Origin: JAKAIY01 sp963809385
GTDB taxonomy: Bacteria; Chloroflexota; Ktedonobacteria; Ktedonobacterales; JADMIN01
Reading direction: 5' to 3'
Length of the DNA stretch: 64,000 nucleotides
Assembly (NCBI GenBank): GCA_963809385.1
Contig: CAWEJL010000002.1
Location: 806,001 to 870,000, forward strand
Shown: positions 29,597 through 39,459 of the stretch, piece by piece
Layout of the letters: every line of letters starts with the position of its first letter
Numbering within the stretch: the first letter of the stretch is position 1
The notes under the pieces: model-generated
Told to the model about the DNA's origin: nothing
Seen by the model: only the letters and a program-made list of their open reading frames with translations
Databases searched by the model: none
Program-made: the position numbers and the translations under genes

Positions 29597-31805
29597 TCAG
29601 GCCGTCAGATGCAAGAGGACAAGCAGCAGGTCAATCAGCTTGATGCCGATGAAGGGCAAGATGACGCCGCCCGCGCCGTAGATCAGCAGATTGCGCCGCA
29701 GCAGCGCCGCAGCGCCCAGCGGGCGGTAGGTGACGCCGCGCAGCGCCAGCGGGATCAGCGCGATGATGATCAACGCGTTGAAGATTACCGCCGAGAGCAC
29801 CGCGCTGTGCGGCGTAGCCAGCCCCATGATGTTGAGCGCCTGGAGCTGCGGGTAGGTCGCCACGAAGACCGCTGGGATGATGGCGAAGTATTTCGCCACG
29901 TCGTTGGCGATGCTGAACGTCGTCAGCGCGCCGCGCGTCATCAAGAGTTGCTTGCCGACCTCGACGATCTCGATCAGCTTGGTCGGGTTGGAGTCGAGGT
30001 CCACCATGTTGCCGGCCTCTTTGGCGGCCTGCGTGCCAGTGTTCATCGCCACGCCGACGTCGGCCTGCGCCAGCGCGGGGGCATCGTTCGTGCCATCGCC
30101 GGTCATCGCCACCAGCCGCCCGCCGCTCTGCTGCTCGCGGATCAGCTTCAGCTTGGTCTCTGGCGTCGCCTGCGCCAGGAAGTCATCCACACCGGCCTCG
30201 GCGGCGATAGCCGCCGCCGTCAGCGGGTTGTCGCCAGTAATCATCACCGTGCGGATGCCCATGCGCCGCATCTGGTCGAACCGCTCGCGCATGCCGCTCT
30301 TGACGATGTCCTTGAGCGCAATCACGCCCAGCATACGCGGCGGCTGCCCGTCCGCCGTCTCCGCCACCACCAGCGGCGTGCCGCCCGCGCGCGCGATGCG
30401 CTCGACAATCGGCAGCAAATCCGTGGGGACTGAGCCGACACCCTGGCTGACCCACGCGCGCACCGCGTCACCGGCGCCCTTACGAATCAGGCGCGCGGGC
30501 GCGCCGTCGCTGGCGGCGAGATCTACGCCGCTCATGCGCGTCGAGGCGCTGAACGGGATGAACGCCACGCCATCGCTGGGCTCCTCAGCCGCCGCGCCAC
30601 TCATCCGGCAGCGCTCGCGCGCCAGCACGACGATTGAGCGGCCCTCCGGCGTCTCGTCGGGCAGGGAGGAGAGCAGCGCCGCCTCCGCCAGATCGCGCTC
30701 CGTGACACCGGAGACCGGCAGGAACTCCGTCGCCATGCGGTTGCCCAGCGTGATCGTGCCGGTCTTGTCGAGCAGCAGCACGTCCACATCACCCGCCGCC
30801 TCCACCGCGCGCCCGCTCATCGCCAGCACGTTGCGCTGCACCAGCCGGTCCATGCCGGCGATGCCGATCGAGGAGAGCAGCCCGCCGATGGTCGTGGGAA
30901 TCAGGCAGACCAGCAGCGCGATCAGCGCGGTAATCGAGACGGGCCCGCCGGAGTAGATGGCGAACGGCTCCAGCGTCACCACCGCCAGCAGGAAGATCAG
31001 CGTCAGGCTCGCCAGCAGGATGTTCAGCGCGATCTCGTTGGGCGTCTTCTGGCGGCTGGCGCCCTCGACCAACGCGATCATGCGGTCGAGGAACGTCTCG
31101 CCGGGGTTCGAGGTGACGCGCACGATGATCCAGTCGGAGAGCACGCGCGTGCCGCCGGTGACGGCGGAGCGGTCGCCGCCGCTCTCGCGGATCACCGGCG
31201 CCGACTCGCCGGTGATCGCCGACTCATCCACCGAGGCGACGCCCGCGACGACATCGCCGTCGCCGGGAATCAGGTCGCCCGCCTCGACCAGGACCAGATC
31301 ACCCTTGCGCAGCTCTGGCGCGGGGACCTGCTCGGTTGGCGTCGCGCGCGACGGCTCGATGCCCGCCTGCGCCAGCAGCCGCCGGGCCAGCGTCTCGCTA
31401 CGGGCGCGGCGCAGGGTGTCGGCCTGCGCCTTGCCGCGCCCCTCCGCCATCGCCTCGGCGAAGTTGGCGAAGAGCACGGTGAACCACAGCCACAGCGTGA
31501 CGCCAAGGATGAAGCCGTGTGTCACTTCTCAGTTGGGCATCCACTAGCGAGCGCACGAACTCGACGCTGGTAATCACGCTGCCGATCTCGACGACGAACA
31601 TCACGGGATTGCGCGCCTGCACGCGGGGATCCAGCTTCTTGAAGGAATCCACAATGGCGCGGCGGGTGATGGCGGGGTCGAAGAGTGACGCCGCGCGGCG
31701 CGGACGCCGCGCCTTGGCGACATCGCTGCCGATTCTGCCGGGGCGGTTCTCCGGCGCCTGGGCGTCTTCCGGAATGGAAGACGCCGCTTGCTCACGGTCA
31801 ATCAT
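29597..31805 (-). CDS. kdpB: Potassium-transporting ATPase subunit B (frameshift near 31525)
   Basis: KdpB is the P-type ATPase subunit that hydrolyses ATP. The N-terminal part (MIDREQAASSIPEDAQ to NPVMFVVEIGSVITSVEF) is in one frame. The rest, from THGFILGVTLWLWFTVLFANFAEAM onward, is in another. The switch lies near 31520-31530, where restoring one A to each of two A-runs (CAACTG and GAAGTG) would give a continuous reading, so sequencing loss in homopolymers is the simplest cause. The phosphorylation motif DKTGTITLGN, the TGES motif and TGDGTNDAPAL are all intact. It starts 51 nt after kdpA and is annotated as one gene. Confidence 0.9.
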
Positions 31806-31856
31806 GATGGGCTACTCGCCTCTGAAATGGTATGTGAGGGGGTCGCGCGGGCGGCC

Positions 31857-33618
31857 CTAGAACAACTTGCCGGCCAGCATCAACAGCTGCTCGACAATCG
31901 GACCGAGCGCATAGGCGGGGAAGAACGTCAGCGCGCCGACGATCACGATCACACCGACCAGCAGCCCGGAGAAGAGTGGCGTCGTGGTCGGGAAGGTCCC
32001 CGGCCCGGCGGGCGCCACCCGCTTGCCCGCCATCGAGCCAGCCAGCGCCATCACGGGAATCAGAAACGCGAAGCGCCCGATCAGCATCGCGAACGCCGCC
32101 CGTCCAGTTGTAGAAGGCGAAGGACGGCGTCCCGACCGTGGTCGTGCCCAGGCCAGCGAAGGCCGAGCCGTTGTTGCCGGTCATCGAAGTGAAGGCGTAG
32201 AGGATCTCACTCAGGCCGTGCGGGCCAGGGTTGGCGATGGCGTTGACGCCCGGCGGGATGACCGTGGCGATCGCGCTGAAGCCCAGGATGCTAAGCGGCA
32301 GGATCAGGATGGCGATCGCCGCCATCTTCATCTCTTTCTGCTCGATCTTCTTGCCAAGATACTCCGGCGTGCGCCCGACCATCAGCCCGGCGATGAAGAC
32401 CGCCAGCACGGCGAAGACGACGAGGCCGTATAGCCCGGAGCCAACACCGCCGAAGATGACCTCGCCCAGGCCGATATTGGCCATCGGCACGAGGCCGCCA
32501 ATCGGTGTGTAGCTGTCAATCCAGCTATTGATCGCGCCACACGAGGCGTCGGTGGTGATGGTAGTAAAGAGCGTGGAGGAGCCGATGCCGAAGCGTAGCT
32601 CTTTGCCCTCCATGTTGCCGCCCGGCTGCGCCAGCGCCCACTCACTCGCCACCTGATTGACGCCCAGCTTCGCCAGTTCGGGATTGCCCGCCTGCTCCGC
32701 GCCCAGCGCGATGAACGCGCCCAGCAGGAAGAGCAGGCTCACCGCGCCGAAAAGCGTCCAGCCCTGGCGCGTATTCCCCGCCATCTTGCCGAACATGTAG
32801 ATCAGCCCGGCGCCGAGGGCGAAGATCGAGAGCATCTCGATCAGGTTGGTGAACGGCGTGGGGTTCTCGTAGGGATGCGACGAGTTGGCGTTGAAGAAGC
32901 CGCCGCCGTTCGTGCCGAACATCTTGATCGCCTCCTGCGAGGCGACCGGCCCCTGCGCGATGGTCTGCGCGAAGCCCTGGATACCCGTCACATGGACGTA
33001 GGCGTTGAAGTTCTGCGGCACGCCCTGCCAGACGAGGAAGAGCGCGTAGACGAAGCAGACCGGCAGCAGGATATAGAGCACACAGCGGGTGATGTCCACC
33101 CAGAAGTTGCCCAGCGCCCGCCCGCTGCGGCGCGTGAGGCCGCGAATGACCGCCACGGCCAGCGCGACGCCCACGGCGGCGGAGGCGAAGTTGTGGAAGG
33201 CGAGGCCGGCCATCTGGGTCAGATAGCTCATCGTGGTCTCGCCGCCATAGTTCTGCCAGTTGGTGTTGGTCGCGAAGCTGATGGCGGTATTCCAGGCCAG
33301 CAACGGGTTGACCCCACTCATGCCCTGTGGGTTGAGTGGCAGAACGCCCTGGAGGCGCTCGATGGCATAGAGCAGCGCGACCGTGACAGCGGTGAAGATC
33401 AGCATCGCGACGGTGTAGACCGTCCAGTGCTGCTCGCTGTTCTCATCCACGCCGCTGATGGCGTAGAGCGCGCGTTCCACCGGGCGCAGCACGGGGCTGA
33501 GCCAGGTGCGCCGTCCCTCAAAGACGGCGGTGAGATACAGCCCGATGGGTTTGGTAAGCAGTAACAGGAGCAGAAAGTACACGACGATCTGCGCGACACC
33601 GTTGAACGTGAACGACAT
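31857..33618 (-). CDS. kdpA: Potassium-transporting ATPase subunit A (frameshift near 32095)
   Basis: KdpA is the channel-like subunit that selects potassium. The selectivity-filter segments are visible in order: TNTNWQNYGGE, GTNGGGFFNANSSHPYENPTP, TTDASCGAINS and TSMTGNNGSAFAGL. After YNWT the frame changes and the final helices (LIGRFAFLIPVMALAGS and VGVIVIVGALTFFPAYALG) continue in another frame. An extra G in the run at about 32095-32100 accounts for it. The start ATG (MSFTFNGVAQ) follows kdpF by 26 nt. The end of the restored reading is TAG at 31857. Confidence 0.9.
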
Positions 33619-33644
33619 AACGCGCTTCTATTCTCCGGTCTCTT

Positions 33645-33734
33645 TTAGAACCGGTCGGGCCAGAGCAGGGCCATCGCGAGGTAGACGCCCACCGCGACAG
33701 CGATCAGCCCGACGATCAGATACTCAAAATTCAT
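33645..33734 (-). CDS. kdpF: KdpF small stabilising subunit (29 residues)
   Basis: A 29-codon gene, MNFEYLIVGLIAVAVGVYL continuing to a short hydrophilic end, forms one membrane helix. Length, position directly before kdpA (26 nt) and the single-helix pattern match KdpF, a lipid-like stabiliser of the Kdp pump. It is too small for most gene finders. Confidence 0.85.
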   Translation of the reverse strand: MNFEYLIVGLIAVAVGVYLAMALLWPDRF

Positions 33735-33759
33735 GGATGCCTCATTGCGCCTGGCGCCG

Positions 33760-33843
33760 CTAGACGCGGTAGCAGGCGTAGACGAACGCCGCCAGCGCGA
33801 CAAAGGAAGCGATGGTGACCACGATGAAGAGCATGTCCGCCAT
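33760..33843 (-). CDS. 27-residue single-helix peptide preceding kdpF
   Basis: The peptide starts MADMLFIVVTIASFVALAAF and ends with a short basic tail, one predicted membrane helix. A GAGG ribosome-binding site lies about 11 nt upstream, and kdpF starts 25 nt after its stop. Similar tiny hydrophobic ORFs precede kdpF in some actinobacterial kdp operons, so an accessory role in the pump is plausible but unproven. Confidence 0.65.
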   Translation of the reverse strand: MADMLFIVVTIASFVALAAFVYACYRV

Positions 33844-34178
33844 GATGTGTGGTGTCCTCAAAAACATCGCGCCCTGGCGCCTACACGGCCACACGCTCGC
33901 CATGACTGGCCAGTTCCCCCATTCCCGCAGCGGACGGAGATCGTGCGCGCAAGATTCGGCACGCGCAAACATGCGAATGTGATGCCAAGACTTGCGCTTG
34001 GCCTTCTTCGGCCTTGAGCAGAGATGAGTGACCAGCGAGTGGCTTTAAAACAGAGAGCTACAGCGCTCAAATTCGCTCGCACGTTTTAGGCCAGCAATAG
34101 CCAGCAATAGGAGGAAATGGCATACAGCAGTGTATGGCGCGGGGCGTCGGCGCTAACGCGAAAGCGAGAAACGCGCGC
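33844..34178. other. Leader region between the receiver gene and the kdp operon
   Basis: No gene is seen in these 335 nt. Two tandem copies of CCAGCAATAG occupy 34091-34110, and a small inverted repeat lies near 34121-34136. I see no confident -35/-10 pair on the minus strand. It may carry the kdp promoter and control region. Confidence 0.5.
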
Positions 34179-34586
34179 TCAGGCCGAAACCTGGGTCTGG
34201 CGTTGGGCGCGCGCGACCAGCCGCAGCAGCGCTTCGATCGGGAAGGGCTTGAGCAGCGCGGCGACTGGCGCGAACTCGGCGAGCCGTCCGCTTGTCACCG
34301 GAAGCGGGCTGATGACGATAACTGGCGTCGGATCCGCCTCGTGGCGCTCGCTCGCGGATGGCGCGGAGCGCAGCAGGCGCAGCAGGTCCCAGCCGCAGCG
34401 GTCGGGCAGGTGCGTCTCGAGCACGATCAGATCGAATGGTATCCCCGCCTCGCGCGCGGCCATGACCATATCGAAGGCCGTCTCGACGCTATCCGCCTCA
34501 GCGACGGAACAGCCTCCGCGCACCAGGTTGAGTGTCATGATTCGTCGGAGTTGAAGCTCGTCTTCTACGAGCAGCACATGCGGCAT
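34179..34586 (-). CDS. Stand-alone receiver domain with the phospho-Asp replaced by Glu
   Basis: A 135-residue response-regulator receiver with no output domain. The start MPHVLLVEDE supplies the acidic pair (Glu8, Asp9). The switch Ser93 (VIVIS) and Lys113 (LLKPF) are conserved. The phosphorylation site, normally Asp in the IVLD motif, is Glu57 (LIVLETHLPD), a change that often mimics the phosphorylated state. I start at the ATG after AAGGCGG; the longer reading lacks family match. It lies upstream of the kdp operon on the same strand, where a KdpE-like regulator would be expected, and next to a decayed kinase fragment. Confidence 0.85.
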   Translation of the reverse strand: MPHVLLVEDELQLRRIMTLNLVRGGCSVAEADSVETAFDMVMAAREAGIPFDLIVLETHLPDRCGWDLLRLLRSAPSASERHEADPTPVIVISPLPVTSGRLAEFAPVAALLKPFPIEALLRLVARAQRQTQVSA

Positions 34587-34894
34587 TGTTTGTCCGCCTT
34601 TCGCCGCCGGAATGGCCTCCATCCACTCACTCGGAGCGCGAGCGAGCGAAGAGGCGCGCCTCATCTGGGCGCCGGGAAGATGGTACACCAGGGAGCGTCA
34701 AGGCGGTGTAAGGGCCGGGCGGGGCGCGCGTCTGGATTGTGTCAAGATTGTCGCGCGGGGCGACCCCATCCGGCCATCTTCCCCTGCGATGGGAAGGTCC
34801 GGCGCAGCGTGAGCGGCGAAGGGCACGCGCCATTTGCCATCTACCTGGTACGCGGCGCGGCGCACCCCTCTCCCTTACATATAAGGAGTGCGAC

Positions 34895-34948
34895 GTTCCA
34901 GTCTGCTCAGGGCTGCGGATGGTTCCAGTCTGCTCAGGGCTGCGGATG
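34895..34948. repeat. 27-bp perfect tandem duplication
   Basis: The 27-bp unit beginning GTTCCAGTCTGCTC occurs twice without interruption (34895-34921 and 34922-34948). It overlaps the end of the kinase remnant and probably arose by recent slippage. Confidence 0.9.
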
Positions 34949-35150
34949 CGGTAGCTGGCGCCAGCTTTTGGCGATGAGGTAGCGCGGGCGGCTGGGCTGT
35001 GGCGAATATTTGAGCGCGTCCTCGCTCAGGTTGGTCAGCGTCTACTCGATCTGCTCGTGGTCCATCAGGACCAGCGGCAGGCTGTCCAGCTCCTCGACGC
35101 GGATATCGTAGCCGCGCGTCTGGCTGGCGCAGGTCGAGCCGGTCCAGTAC
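34934..35150 (-). pseudogene. Remnant of a histidine-kinase ATPase domain
   Basis: On the minus strand a reading includes RVEELDSLPLVLMDHEQIE, a TAG stop at 35044-35042, then TLTNLSEDALKYSP. This matches the segment before and within the N-box of histidine kinase ATPase domains (typical form LxNLLENAxKYSP). A further frame change near 35115-35125 joins VLDRLDLRQPDAR. No complete kinase surrounds it. Its position beside a degenerate receiver and upstream of the kdp genes suggests the former kinase half of the Kdp signalling pair. Confidence 0.55.
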
Positions 35151-35410
35151 GGCGGCGGCGCAGCGTGGCGATAAGCGCCGCTACGCTTCGACAGCCAGGG
35201 GAACGCGCATCACATCGCCTCATGCGGGCAGGTCGCGCCATGTGGCCATCCGGCCCCCTCTGGGATCAGCATACGCTACGCGCGCGAGCTACGTAGACGC
35301 GGCCCGCGCCGCTAGGCGGGTAGCCGTGGCCCGACTCCGGCGGCTAGAATGCTGACAGAGCGACAGCCGAGAGGCTCCGGCGGCGCGCGCCCTTGGGACG
35401 CGGGAGGATG

Positions 35411-36892
35411 ATGCGCGAGATGGAAAGCGGCGACCCAAACGGGCCAAACGGACGGGCGTCCATGGAACGCGATACCGTTGATGACCTGCGTGTGAGTGCC
35501 CTCGACGGCGCCACGCCCAGCGGCGCGCGCGCTGGTCACGCATGGCGCTGGGGGCTGCGACTGGGCGGGTTGGCGGCGCTACTCGGCCTGATCGCCGTCG
35601 CCGTGGTCGCGCTCAGCCCGCTGATCCCGCGCCCCGCTCCAGCGAAGCCGGCGCCACTCGACATCACCGCGCTCCAGGTCCCGCCGGAGGCGCGCTCGTG
35701 CCTGGTGGATGGCGCGTGGTCGCCCGACGGCGCGCAAATCGCGCTCGTGCGCGACAGCCAGTGTGTCAAGAGCGCCACTCAGCCAGGCCCCACCGTGATG
35801 ATCTTCAACGGTCTGACGGGCGCGCTGTTGAACGCGTTCCCACTCGGCGACTTCGCCGACGTGGCCTCCCAGCCATCCACGACCCCAGGCGGAGGGGCGG
35901 CGCCGTCTGAGCGGGTAGATCTGGAGCGTGTCGCGTGGTCGCCCGATGGCACGCAACTCGCTATTCCCTTTGCTGTCATTCCCCAGAGCGCAGCGGGTCC
36001 GGTGACGCTCGGCCTGGCGCTGCTGACCGTGCGCGGGCCGCAACTCGGCGCGCTGGAAATCAGGGGCGACATCGTTCCCTCCTACACGCCACCCAGCCCG
36101 CTGACACAGGCCGCGCCGCATCCCATCATGTGGTGGGATACACAGCAGGGAAACGACCACGCGCTGAGCGTGACGCCGTCCTACGCCTATCGCTGGGGCG
36201 CGAATGGCGCGCTGGAGCCAGTCACGCTGCCCGATACGCCAAGCTCACCCACGGGGCCAACGGGCAGCGCGATCAGCAGCGGCGGATTCAGCATGTGGCA
36301 GCGCGGGGAGATATGGACGGTGAACGCGATCCTGTGCGGCGATGGGGCAGCGAAATTCCTGCCACAGCCGTATGTCGCGCTGGACCTCTCGACGCTGGCG
36401 TGGTCGCCGGACGGGCGCTATATCGCCGATGTGAGCATTGGCGGACGCTACGCCGCTCCCGCCAGCGCGACGCCGGAGCCGCTCTCTACCTCCACCGCGT
36501 GCAGCCAGGGGCCAATGCCCGGCCAGTTGCCACTAGCCCCCATACACGACGCGGGGCTGCGGTCCGCCCTGGCGCTCGTGGCCTCAACCACCGGCGCCTC
36601 GGCAGACCTGGAGTGGCGTCCCGACGGCCAAAGGCTGGCTGCGCTGACCTTTAACGCCGCTGGAAACAGCAACACCATCCTGATCTATGATTGCCGTACC
36701 GGCGCCCTGCTGAAGCGCTACATAGCGGGGCAGATTCCCATCAACGGCCAGCCAGGAACCGGCCCCGCGAAGAACTTCAATGAGGTATTCACCGGCGGCG
36801 CCTGGTCACCGAACGGGCGGCGGCTGCTCATCGAGGCGAGCGGAATCGGCGCCGTTCCATTTATCATGGGTCCCGGCGCGCTAGGAGCGTGA
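35411..36892 (+). CDS. Membrane-anchored PD40/TolB-like beta-propeller protein, copy 1
   Basis: A 493-residue protein with one N-terminal TM helix (about residues 50-70, LGGLAALLGLIAVAVVALS) and a large exported part. Repeats of the form AWSPDGTQLA, AWSPDGRYIAD, EWRPDGQRLA and AWSPNGRRLL are PD40-type propeller blades. The function is unknown; such proteins often act as protein-protein scaffolds at the cell surface. Several ATGs follow GGGAGG at 35402-35407; I take the one at 35411. The last 4 nt overlap the start of a paralogue, so the two are co-translated. Confidence 0.8.
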   Translation: MREMESGDPNGPNGRASMERDTVDDLRVSALDGATPSGARAGHAWRWGLRLGGLAALLGLIAVAVVALSPLIPRPAPAKPAPLDITALQVPPEARSCLVDGAWSPDGAQIALVRDSQCVKSATQPGPTVMIFNGLTGALLNAFPLGDFADVASQPSTTPGGGAAPSERVDLERVAWSPDGTQLAIPFAVIPQSAAGPVTLGLALLTVRGPQLGALEIRGDIVPSYTPPSPLTQAAPHPIMWWDTQQGNDHALSVTPSYAYRWGANGALEPVTLPDTPSSPTGPTGSAISSGGFSMWQRGEIWTVNAILCGDGAAKFLPQPYVALDLSTLAWSPDGRYIADVSIGGRYAAPASATPEPLSTSTACSQGPMPGQLPLAPIHDAGLRSALALVASTTGASADLEWRPDGQRLAALTFNAAGNSNTILIYDCRTGALLKRYIAGQIPINGQPGTGPAKNFNEVFTGGAWSPNGRRLLIEASGIGAVPFIMGPGALGA

Positions 36893-38377
36893 GCGGATGC
36901 GGAAGCGAAGGAGGCGCCCAGACCGCGCGCGCAACGATGATCTGGACGTCAGCGAAGACACCGAAGACTGATGCTGATGAAGAAACGCCGATTATATCGC
37001 CTCTCGATGGCGCGGAGCATGTGGCGCGCGACAGCCAGTGGCGCTGGGGACTGCGGCTGGGCGGGCTGGTCGCGGTAGTGGCGCTGGTCGCAGTAGTCGC
37101 GTTCACGCTGGCGCCGGTGATACCCCGCCTGGCGCCCCCGATGACGCCGCCAGATTACATCACGCTGGCGCTCCCATCCGAGCTGCGCTTCTGTGCAACG
37201 AACGGCTACTGGTCACCCGATGGGCGCCAGATCGCCGTGGCGCGCGCGCCACTCTGCGGGTCGAGCGGCGTGGGTGCGCGCAATCCGCCGGACATCTACA
37301 TCTATGACGCGGCAAGCGGCGCGCAGATCACCGAATACACGATCATGCCCGCCATCCAGAGCGCGCTGGCGCTGGCGGATCTCAGCGGCGCGCAGGTCAA
37401 TTACTCCAACGTCACCTGGTCGCCTGACCAGCGCACACTGGCGGCGCAGTTCGAGGTGATCCAGTCGCTTCCACAAATCGTCAACGGGTTTCCCATCCGC
37501 GCGCGGGCGGGCGTCGCTCTGCTCGTGATCGCCGGGCCACATACTGGCGCCGTGTCCGCGCTCATCAGCGCGCGCGGCCTCTCGCTAACGGCGGAAGGAA
37601 GCGGCTATACGCCCGGCCCGCTCGCCGTGGACGAGTGGGACACACGCCAGCCCAGCGCCCGCCTGCTCGATCTCCCGGCGGCGCTTGAGTATGCGTGGCT
37701 GCCGGGGGACCTGCTGATCGGCGCCGATCCGCCGCCGTCCGGCGACGTGGGGCCAATCGGAAATCCCATTGGCGGCCAGCGTTTTAGCATGTGGCGGACG
37801 GGCTATTTCGTCGAGGTCAACCCGATAGATTGCGGCCAGTACCGCGCGCGCGCGTCAGCAAGATCACAAACGCCATTGACTGTGCTGTACCTGTTCACCA
37901 CAGCGTGGTCGCCCGACGGGCGCTACCTGATGACGATCACCCAGGTAGCCAGAGCGCCGCAAGCCCTCATCATGACCGCTGACACGCCGCTCCTGCCGTT
38001 CTGCCTGTCAGGTCTCAGCGGCGAGCGCGTTACCCCAGGCCCCCGTCCACGACCGCGCCATGCGCGCCACGCTGGGCCTGCTCAGCGGCGGCGTCTCGAA
38101 CACGGAGTTGCTGTGGAGCCCTGACGGCGCGCGACTGGCGGCGCTGCCCTCCGCATCCAGCCAGCTTTCAAGCGCCATCACGCTCTACAATACCGCGACC
38201 GGAGCCGTCCTGGCGCGCATCTCCGCCGGCCCCTCACAGATTCCCGGCGCGCAGGGGTCCGACGCCAACGCGCTGTTCATCAACGGCGCGTGGTCGCCGG
38301 ATGGGCAGCGGCTCCTGGCGGCCGTTGAGGGCCAGCAGTTCAGCATCCGCGTCTACGGCCCGCCTGCGCTCGGCTGA
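36889..38377 (+). CDS. Membrane-anchored PD40/TolB-like beta-propeller protein, copy 2 (frameshift near 38030)
   Basis: A paralogue of the preceding gene with the same plan: an N-terminal WRWGLRLGGLVAVVALVAV helix followed by YWSPDGRQIAV, TWSPDQRTLA, AWSPDGRYLM, LWSPDGARLA and AWSPDGQRLL blades. The first 380 residues and the final 105 are in different frames. The switch lies close to 38030, where one extra G after GGCGAGCGC explains it; copy 1 reads GQLPLAPIHD where this gene would give LPQAPVHD. The GTG start overlaps the stop of copy 1 by 4 nt. The gene ends 9 nt before a convergent lipoprotein gene. Confidence 0.75.
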
Positions 38378-38386
38378 GGCGAGCCG

Positions 38387-39280
38387 CTACGGCTGCGGAC
38401 GCGGAACGCTTATATCCCACTGCGTCGCTGAGGTAAAGATCATCGTGACCGTCGTCGTCGCGTTCTTCCAGCAATCATTCGACCCGCAGGCCACGCTGGT
38501 GTAGCCGTGGGACGAGAATTGCCGGTCCATGAACACCTTGACCGTCGCCGCCGTTCCCGCGCTGCACAGCGTCTCGCCTATAACGGCGGGCGCCGAGTTC
38601 CCCGCCGCCCGCGTCAGCGGTGGATACTGGACACCGGAGGCCGCATCGTAGTAGGTCTGGTACTCCGGGTGGTGGCCGAAGACGCTATCATCGGACGCAT
38701 CGAAGCCGGAGTCGCAGGCCGGCATGGCGAGCGGCGGCGCCTCGCGTAGCGTAAACGTCACCAGCCCGTGACCCAGCGCTGTCACGTTTTCCAGCGAGAG
38801 AAAGCCCGGCGCGCCCAGAAACAGATCCTTGCTGGCGTTATCAACGTTGAAGGTATAGCACACACCTGGACATGCCACCTGCGCGTCGCCGCCCTCCGGG
38901 AATGTGTTCCACTTCTCCCAGTCAAAGATCGGCATGAGTGTCGTGAATGGCGCCGGTCCCTTGCCAGTAGTGACATCGAGGTTGATATCGGAATTTGGCG
39001 CGCACGCCTGGTAGGTCTTGATCGAGTACTGCCCCGGGCCGCCGCCACTGATGATCGGGGGCCGCGCGACGGTTCCCAGCGGAAACGGCGTGGACGGCAG
39101 GCTGAACACCGCCGCGCTGGCGAAGCCCTGGACCTGCGCGCAGGTCGTTGGCGGTCTGGTCGCGGTCGGGCTGGCTCCTCCCCCCACGCTCCTCTGGCCA
39201 CAGCCAGCCAGTGACAGCCCCAACAGCGCCAGCAGCGAGGCGCCGGTCAGGAACGCGCGCGAGAGACGCGAGACACCCAT
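38387..39280 (-). CDS. Putative lipoprotein, function unknown
   Basis: 298 residues with a lipoprotein signal peptide: basic start (MGVSRLSR), hydrophobic stretch and the lipobox LAGC followed by GQRS. The remainder is a Ser/Thr/Pro-rich linker and a Cys-containing domain with CPGVCYTFNVDN and VACGSNDCW. I do not recognise a family. The ATG follows GGAG at 7 nt. It is convergent with the second propeller gene. Disulfide-linked extracellular folding is likely, given its several Cys. Confidence 0.75.
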   Translation of the reverse strand: MGVSRLSRAFLTGASLLALLGLSLAGCGQRSVGGGASPTATRPPTTCAQVQGFASAAVFSLPSTPFPLGTVARPPIISGGGPGQYSIKTYQACAPNSDINLDVTTGKGPAPFTTLMPIFDWEKWNTFPEGGDAQVACPGVCYTFNVDNASKDLFLGAPGFLSLENVTALGHGLVTFTLREAPPLAMPACDSGFDASDDSVFGHHPEYQTYYDAASGVQYPPLTRAAGNSAPAVIGETLCSAGTAATVKVFMDRQFSSHGYTSVACGSNDCWKNATTTVTMIFTSATQWDISVPRPQP

Positions 39281-39459
39281 GCCGTCACTCCACTTCAGGC
39301 CGGCGCGCGCCTCAGCGGGATTCCACCCATCCCAGCGCGTCCACATGGCTGCGCGCTCCTGGCGCAGTGGCGGCGCTCACGCCGCCTGGACGCCAGTATA
39401 CAGGAAGTGGACGCCGATCAACAGCAGCATGCCGCGCAGTTTGGAGTGTTTGGTCGCGG

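Larger units (their letters stand above)
34587..35410. other. Region between the receiver and the beta-propeller genes
   Basis: An 824-nt stretch without an intact gene. It holds a 27-bp perfect tandem duplication (34895-34948), a histidine-kinase fragment with an in-frame stop (34934-35150), and the ribosome-binding site of the plus-strand propeller gene at its right end. Much of it appears to be decaying coding sequence. Confidence 0.6.

Noticed and set aside
34117..34554. 145-codon plus-strand frame with an AGGAGG ribosome-binding site
   Set aside because: The site is good, but the frame is antisense to the receiver gene, whose family motifs are clear. Its Ser/Arg-rich translation looks spurious.
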